Source: Gyrodactylus bullatarudis (taxonomy: Eukaryota; Platyhelminthes; Monogenea; Gyrodactylidea; Gyrodactylidae). From it: 64,000 nucleotides of DNA. Under the pieces are notes generated by a model that was given only the letters and a program-made list of their open reading frames with translations, ran no database searches and was not told the origin of the DNA. Position numbers and translations under genes: made by a program. Of the stretch, positions 59,101 to 64,000 are shown in pieces; the stretch's first letter is position 1, and each line of letters starts with the position of its first letter. The stretch is taken from assembly GCA_012064415.1 (NCBI GenBank), contig SSNU01001268.1:372001-436000 (forward strand). The letters are read 5' to 3'.

Positions 59101-62100
59101 GGAATAATAAAATTAAAGTTTGAAAATTTTGAATCTAGATGGAATTAAATCACGCATTTCCTAGTACCACAGAAATCCGAAAATTGGGTCAGACAGATCT
59201 AGTCTTGGTTATGTAATTCCTATCAAAAGTTGACTGAAAACTTTTTATATAATTCAAATGCAATTATTTCCACATATAAACGGTTACTTAAATTTAGTTA
59301 TTACTCTAAACAGTAAGTATTAACTCACTTTGGGTAGTTTGAGGAGAATATGAAACCAGAGGGCAAATCCAATGAGTATTATTGTAAAGATAAAGATGAC
59401 TTTGATCATGTTAACCATAACAGCGAGGAACATTAACACAAAAAGACCGATATTCTTTATTCTAAAATTGGAAGTTTATTTTTGATTAGGGCGGAAAAAT
59501 GTTACATGAACAATTGATTGATGATGAATTATTAGTAATAATTAATTACTGTATTTAAGAAAATTGTTACAATTATTAAACTTGAATTGGAATGAAAAAA
59601 AATTATTTTTCCAAAAACAACCAAAGAATTTTAAAAAAATATTCGATTAATAAAAAAGATGCATTGATAAAAATCCAGCGACTCAGTGACATGATTGCTG
59701 ATTTATTGAAAAATCTCAGACTCATTTAAGGACACATCAAGTAAATCAAGAATAGTATAATTTATTGATGTATCCTATGGTTTATTCTTTTTCAGGAGTA
59801 CTTAGAACCATAGGGCTATAAATTACCTCTTTCTGAATGAATTTAGGATCTTGAAAAATTTCATTTTTACATCTCAAAGGTTTCAAAAAATCCTGAAATT
59901 TTTTTCGGAGAAAAATAAAAAAATCATAACTTTAATTGATTAAGAAAAAGGATGTAATGTATTTTATAAATTGATGACATTTTTAATTTCCATGGCGTGC
60001 AATTTTCTCATTTATTTTTAAACTTTTTTCGAAAATCATTAATCCTCAAATTCATCGAGAAAAACGTTACTTCAAATCCGATTCATAAATCTAACAAATA
60101 GTACCAAATAAAGAATTACTGAAAAGATATTGCTAGGGATTTGGTGTAAAATTTAATACGTTATTGTAAACTTTGTAGAATTCAAATCTTGAGTCATCAA
60201 ATTTTCTGATCGCATATTTTATAAAATAAATCCTTCTAGTTTAAATTTTAATTTCTAAGAAATTAATTTTTCCGGCATAGTTGGATGCTTTGATATAGAA
60301 TCTGTATTATCATGTAGATGCTTACTCTTTATCAGGGAAATTTACGATTCATTAAAAATCGTTATTGGTCGAGGAAAACTAGACTTAGATACGTGATTTT
60401 TAAAAAAATAGTGAAGAAAGTACCGTGGTAAAAATTTAGTGCCAATTCTAAGTTTAGCAGACTTTTTTAGATTATTCAAGCTGAGCCAGTCCTTAGTACA
60501 GAGTAAAAATCAGCTGAAAAAATTAATAACAAGACTGAACCATAAATAAAAAAATTACACTCTATATATATGTGAACACTTTTGCTCATTGACAGATTCA
60601 AGATTTACTTCTTTAGAATCCCAAGAAAGTCTGTAAGACAGAAGATTTTTGGAAGATAATTTTTGTTAAAAATAGCCAGATATAATGTTTGGCTATAATA
60701 TTCCCAAAGCTCAAATGTGCAAAGTGAGCAATGTTTGAATGAAATTTGTTTGCTTAGAAGATTATTATGTGTGAGTAAATAAGTTTAAGCAAAGATGTTT
60801 ACAGGAGTGGGAAAAATTCCCTCAAAAGACTTGATATAACTTATTATTATTATTTTGATTTCAAACAAATTTGACTGAATATTTTGGAAATTTTGATGTC
60901 TCAAGCTATTGAGGAATAATAATTATTATTCCATGCATGTTAACTCTTTCAGTACCGTGGCTACATTTAACGATGAAAATTCTTTTTTTTGTTTATTTCT
61001 TTACGTAAATTTCAATTCTTTCATCATCAAGTTCATAAGATATCGATAAACGGCTCTTTTCAACAACCTATTTTTCATTTCTCTAGCATAAATTTAAGAT
61101 CATTATCCCTGACACTGAAAAAGTAAGAAATGATGCATAATTCAAAGGGGTGTTTTGTTGAAAGTATTATATATAACATAAGAGAAAGTTTATATGTTCT
61201 TACTCATAGTGTAAACTAGCTATAATCGAATTATCTCCTATCAAAACTTATTAGGAGCTGAACTATTTTGATCTTAGTTTTGTATACAATTGGCTACATT
61301 GGTATTGTAGGTATATAAAAAATGACCACCTCAGAAACGAAAAATTTTTTTTCTTACTTTTTGTCTCAACAAAATATTGAAGAACATCATTTAATTTACA
61401 TTATAACGAAAAAATTTGGATTCAACAAAAAATTACAGCATTTAATGATAGAGAACAGCTTATTAAAAATAGAACTGATCCTATGATGGCCTGTTCAAAA
61501 TTCGATCCCTCCTGGGTCTTTAGAAAAAATTTTCTTGCAAATTTTGCTATATCTGATCAAGCAATTAATGAACACATAATCTTCAAATGCAAGATTAGCT
61601 TTGAACAGAAGTAACCAAATAATCTTATGAAACGGGGAATTAAAATAATATCCTGAAACAGCTCAGACAGAATTGATGCAGGATTTTTTTGTGAATCTAG
61701 ATTCATGGAGGATACCAATTTAATAATTCATTCGATACTGTTTTCAACTCAGTAGAAAAAGCCAGGTCAAATGTTATTCTCAATGACGGTTGGTAAGAAT
61801 CTACTCTCTAATATTCGAGTAAAACAAATCGGGAATTTGAGCTAGACAGACAAAGTATACAAATAAACATGAGATTTATAGAGTTCCAAGAAACAAAAGA
61901 GTAAGGTTTTCAATTTGTAAAGTTTTTACTCCTGTAAAATGCCTGGATAAACGAAATTGCTTCTCAAATCATGCAAATATAAAATAAATACTCATATAAT
62001 GTATATTAGATATTAGCCCGGAATTAGAAAAATATCTAACTCAGTTAAATGAATAGATGATTTGAATTCCAATGTATTTTGAATAAAAATAATTATGGAA

Positions 62101-63977
62101 GAAAAAAATCATTCTTCTAACTCAAATTTTACCACCCTACAATACCAATGTAGCCATATGAAACATGAAAAATTAATGATCTAGATCAACAAATTTTTTT
62201 TTGATCTAAGTCATAAGAAGATCGAACTGTGAAATTTTGAAAGAAATCGCATCAAATTTATCGATTTGGTATTGAAAGGGTTAAAAAAGAACTCACCGAC
62301 TGAGTCTAAAAAGAAAGTTGATCCATGCCCCAAAGATGGCGACACCGCCAATCTCGAGGAAATAATTTCGAGAGACATCTGCCACAGAAAAACTTGAAAA
62401 AATCAACACCATTGCAGTCATGACCCAATCCAGATAGTTTGTCCAATCCCTGAGATAGCGAAAGCCGAGAGTGGAGAACTGCATCAACTCCTTGAATGTG
62501 GTAATGATAGACATCACAATTAGAGCTATAGCGACGAGGTTGTAATCCGATTTTATCTCATCCACTTTTGGCTTTATCAATTCACAATTGGGAACATCGT
62601 TAAGCTCGTAGAGGAAGGTTGACCTTGTACGAAAGACCAAACAGGTCAATAATATCAGGTAGACAAAGTAATAAAAGAATCCAACAAGAAATACCCAAAC
62701 GCCGTACTTGTGCCAGCGGCATGATAGATACTTTTCTGTCAAGGGATGAAGCAACAATTCGTTCCTCTTCATCTGGCTCATAAGCTGGATATTTTTACAA
62801 ATTAAAATGAGAAAAATTAAATTTAATCAAAGCAGTATTTATCGATTTCTAGCCTGAATTTTTTTGGCATTTACTGAATTTTATTTTGGCCACTTTTGTT
62901 TTACTGGAAGCTGAAATATTATTTCTCCAGTATATCTTTTAAAGCATAAAATCCTTTAAATAAAAATTCCACATCTAATCTAGTCAACAATGTGAGTTTG
63001 TGTCTTGGAAAATTGAAAACGCGTATTAACCACAGAAAGTTTATACTTATTTTCTGACAAAGAACTCAAAAATCTCAGAATATTTGAAAGAATAATATTT
63101 TTGAGGTCAAATAAAAGATTTTAGCGTCAATTAAAAAAAAATATTTATAATCGATGATATGAATGATCTGAAATGGTGTTTATTCTAGTTAAATTGAATT
63201 ACCTTGAGCCGATAGAGGGGAGTGAGTACGGTTTTATTCTCAAACTCTGGCCTCAGTTTCAACAAATAAAATTCATATCTCAGCTAGAGTGGATGGAAAG
63301 GTGAACTATATATGAGAGTGTGTTTTCAATTTAAGGGTGAAGTGATAAACTTGCTAGATGCATTCTTTTCTCGTGACTGTCACTAAGGATTCGTATGCAT
63401 CGATCCATGGCAATCTGAAATAAAATGGATATTATTTTATTCAAAAGAGAACAAGATAATGTAGCTATGCTTGTATTCACAGAATAGTACAGTAATCTAA
63501 AAATGTTTTAATGATTATCTCATAATGAATAAATTATGTTGACTACAGACTTGGAATCTTTCTTGTAAGAAAATTTTCATATTCTTTGATGGTTAATATA
63601 AACAATAACACGAATTTCAGACAAAAAAAACTAATCGAATAAATAAACTCAACCTTGATGTGCAATTTATCAAATTTATATTCAGTTATTTTGCGATTAA
63701 AATTAAAAATTCTTAATCTTTATTTTAAATTGAAGGGAGTTCAAATTACGAGAATTTCTCGTCCACTGAAGCTTAAAGAAATATGGAAATAATGTAGGAA
63801 TCAATCAATCAATCAATATTTAAAATGTTCAGACCTTATATATTATTGTATTTGTTCAGAGTAAACATGGGACAGAATAGTTGTCCTCTTACCTGACAAA
63901 GTTTCGGCATACTTTTGATACATTCATCAAGAGGATTTTGTTGAGCCTTGTCTAGTACATCATAAATTTCTGGCCAT
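53153..63977 (-). CDS. TRPA-type cation channel, 5' end beyond window
   Basis: A plasma-membrane non-selective cation channel of the TRPA group (TRPA1, painless, pyrexia, water witch), used in heat, chemical or mechanical sensing. Exons: 63893-63977, 63355-63414, 63203-63283, 62297-62784, 59329-59461, 53883-54200, 53649-53819, 53496-53572, 53153-53237. These give 1498 nt; the frame is kept throughout to the TAA. Visible parts are the linker (KTVLTPLYRLKLMSQMKRNE, HPLTEKYLSCRWHKYG), S1 (VWVFLVGFFYYFVYLILL), S2-S4, S5 (VIFIFTIILIGFALWFHILL), a pore with the MIGEFDY sequence typical of TRPA, S6 (VNLLIGLAIGDI), and the C-terminal coiled coil. Ankyrin repeats should lie upstream, outside the window. 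The intron at 63354 uses a GC donor. Which TRPA subfamily member it is cannot be told here. Confidence 0.88.
54725..55162. mobile_element. MITE of family R2 with TA target duplication
   Basis: The left end CTAGGCTAGGGTGAAATTTTT and the right end, read inverted, TTAGGCTAGTGTGAAATTTTT match at all but two positions. Both ends abut TA repeats. The element is 438 bp and non-coding. Related ends of the ATTAGGxTAATACAAAATTTT type occur near 6392 and 44284, and internal pieces recur near 6500-6640 and 41855-41960. Confidence 0.75.
55437..58156 (+). mobile_element. pogo/Tigger-like DNA transposon with intact ends
   Basis: A 2720-bp element flanked by TA (55435-55436 and 58157-58158). Ends begin CAGGTGGAGTACCCGCTTTC and, inverted from the right, CAGGTCAAGTACCCGCTTTC. 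Similarity continues about 80 bp inward through GGTATATATAGTAAAACCA and CGACCAATCAGAGA, with an extra stretch of about 24 bp on the left. The CAG start and TA duplication fit the pogo group of the Tc1/mariner superfamily. The coding interior is broken (see next entry). It lies in a TRPA intron, antisense to the channel. Confidence 0.85.
55620..57564 (+). pseudogene. Broken pogo-like transposase remnants, two units
   Basis: Coding traces occur in order: a psq-type helix-turn-helix (55620-55829, SKQVQVSMTTLRRW); a second helix-turn-helix in a shifted frame (about 55824-56003); a piece resembling the DDE domain (56049-56381, PVLLVENDSQNH); then, from 56741, another N-terminal unit with a CENP-B/Tc5-type helix-turn-helix (LELEQLSLKIARELEI-like, RFRKKNNL); and finally the conserved C-terminal end (about 57160-57420, NMAHRVWEGIRPETIVKCWQ). 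Frames shift several times, and in the second unit the catalytic core is missing between the helix-turn-helix and the C-terminal end. It cannot encode an active transposase. It may be two fused copies or one copy with rearrangement. Confidence 0.65.
59462..62296 (-). other. TRPA intron with a TTAA element
   Basis: 2.8 kb; the 3' two-fifths (60940-62284) is a piggyBac-like element that ends just 12 bp from the exon donor. 59462-60939 is AT-rich and shows no exon. A GTACCGTGGTAAAAATTTAGTG string near 60421 resembles one near 15802. Confidence 0.6.
60940..62284. mobile_element. piggyBac-like element (TTAA ends), non-autonomous
   Basis: The left end TTAACTCTTTCAGTACC and the right end, inverted, TTAACCCTTTCAATACC match at 15 of 17 positions including the TTAA on both sides, the hallmark of piggyBac insertion. 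A second, perfect 20-bp inverted repeat (TGGCTACATTGGTATTGTAG) lies inside at 61291-61310 and 62137-62156. piggyBac elements do carry subterminal inverted repeats, though here the left one is 350 bp from the end. Only short open frames remain. Confidence 0.65.
63799..63818. repeat. (AATC)n microsatellite
   Basis: About four to five tandem AATC units in a TRPA intron. Confidence 0.8.
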
Positions 63978-64000
63978 CTGTTAAGATAATAATATGATCG

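Larger units (their letters stand above)
54201..59328 (-). other. TRPA intron loaded with transposons
   Basis: A 5.1 kb intron containing a TA-flanked MITE (54725-55162) and a complete-ended pogo/Tigger-like element (55437-58156). The remaining about 1.2 kb (58157-59328) holds no exon that I can see. Confidence 0.65.

Noticed and set aside
1..64000. CRISPR arrays, operons, Shine-Dalgarno sites, rRNA genes
   Set aside because: The window is spliced animal nuclear DNA; no regularly spaced direct repeats or rRNA-like sequence were seen.

Overview
The window is nuclear DNA of a multicellular animal. It is AT-rich, its genes are interrupted by GT-AG spliceosomal introns, and it holds animal-only families: a COUP-TF-like nuclear receptor, an SK-type calcium-activated potassium channel, a TRPA channel and an NRF-6-type membrane acyltransferase. 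The family mix suggests an invertebrate, probably a protostome and possibly an arthropod. Many introns are only 27-34 nt, which is a useful diagnostic trait, but I cannot name the species.

Layout. 1-2.6 kb holds no gene I can support. At 2.6-3.1 kb (-) lies a small secreted or neuropeptide-like protein. At 4.0-9.7 kb (-) is the exocyst subunit EXOC8/Exo84 in 11 exons, with a MITE and a hammerhead-ribozyme-like inverted repeat in its introns. At 10.2-10.8 kb (+) are Gly/Cys-repeat proteins. 11.0-11.6 kb is a hAT-type MITE. At 11.9-13.0 kb (-) is an unrecognised 374-residue helical protein. At 15.0-15.7 kb (-) is a fragment of a probable mobile-element ORF. At 16.6-17.8 kb (-) is a disordered orphan protein. 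At 18.0-23.9 kb (-) is an NRF-6-like acyltransferase; its 3.5 kb last-but-one intron contains a complete intronless 966-codon orphan gene on the same strand. At 25.0-27.0 kb (+) is the nuclear receptor. At 31.1-32.2 kb (+) is an unrecognised helical protein. At 32.5-34.1 kb are two paralogous secreted C-type lectins, tail to tail. At 34.4-52.3 kb (+) is the SK channel, 11 exons across 18 kb. At 53.2-64 kb (-) is a TRPA channel whose 5' part lies beyond the window; its introns carry a pogo/Tigger-like transposon, a piggyBac-like TTAA element and a MITE.

Splicing models were built by hand from GT(GC)-AG sites and reading phase. The summed exons of EXOC8 (2100 nt), NRF-6-like (2070), nuclear receptor (1350), SK (2337), both lectins (393, 420) and the Gly/Cys gene (228) are all multiples of three, and joined reading frames match the family architectures. 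This supports the models, although no transcript data were available. Roughly a dozen genes in 64 kb is moderately compact. The space between coding exons is largely degraded DNA transposons and inverted repeats.
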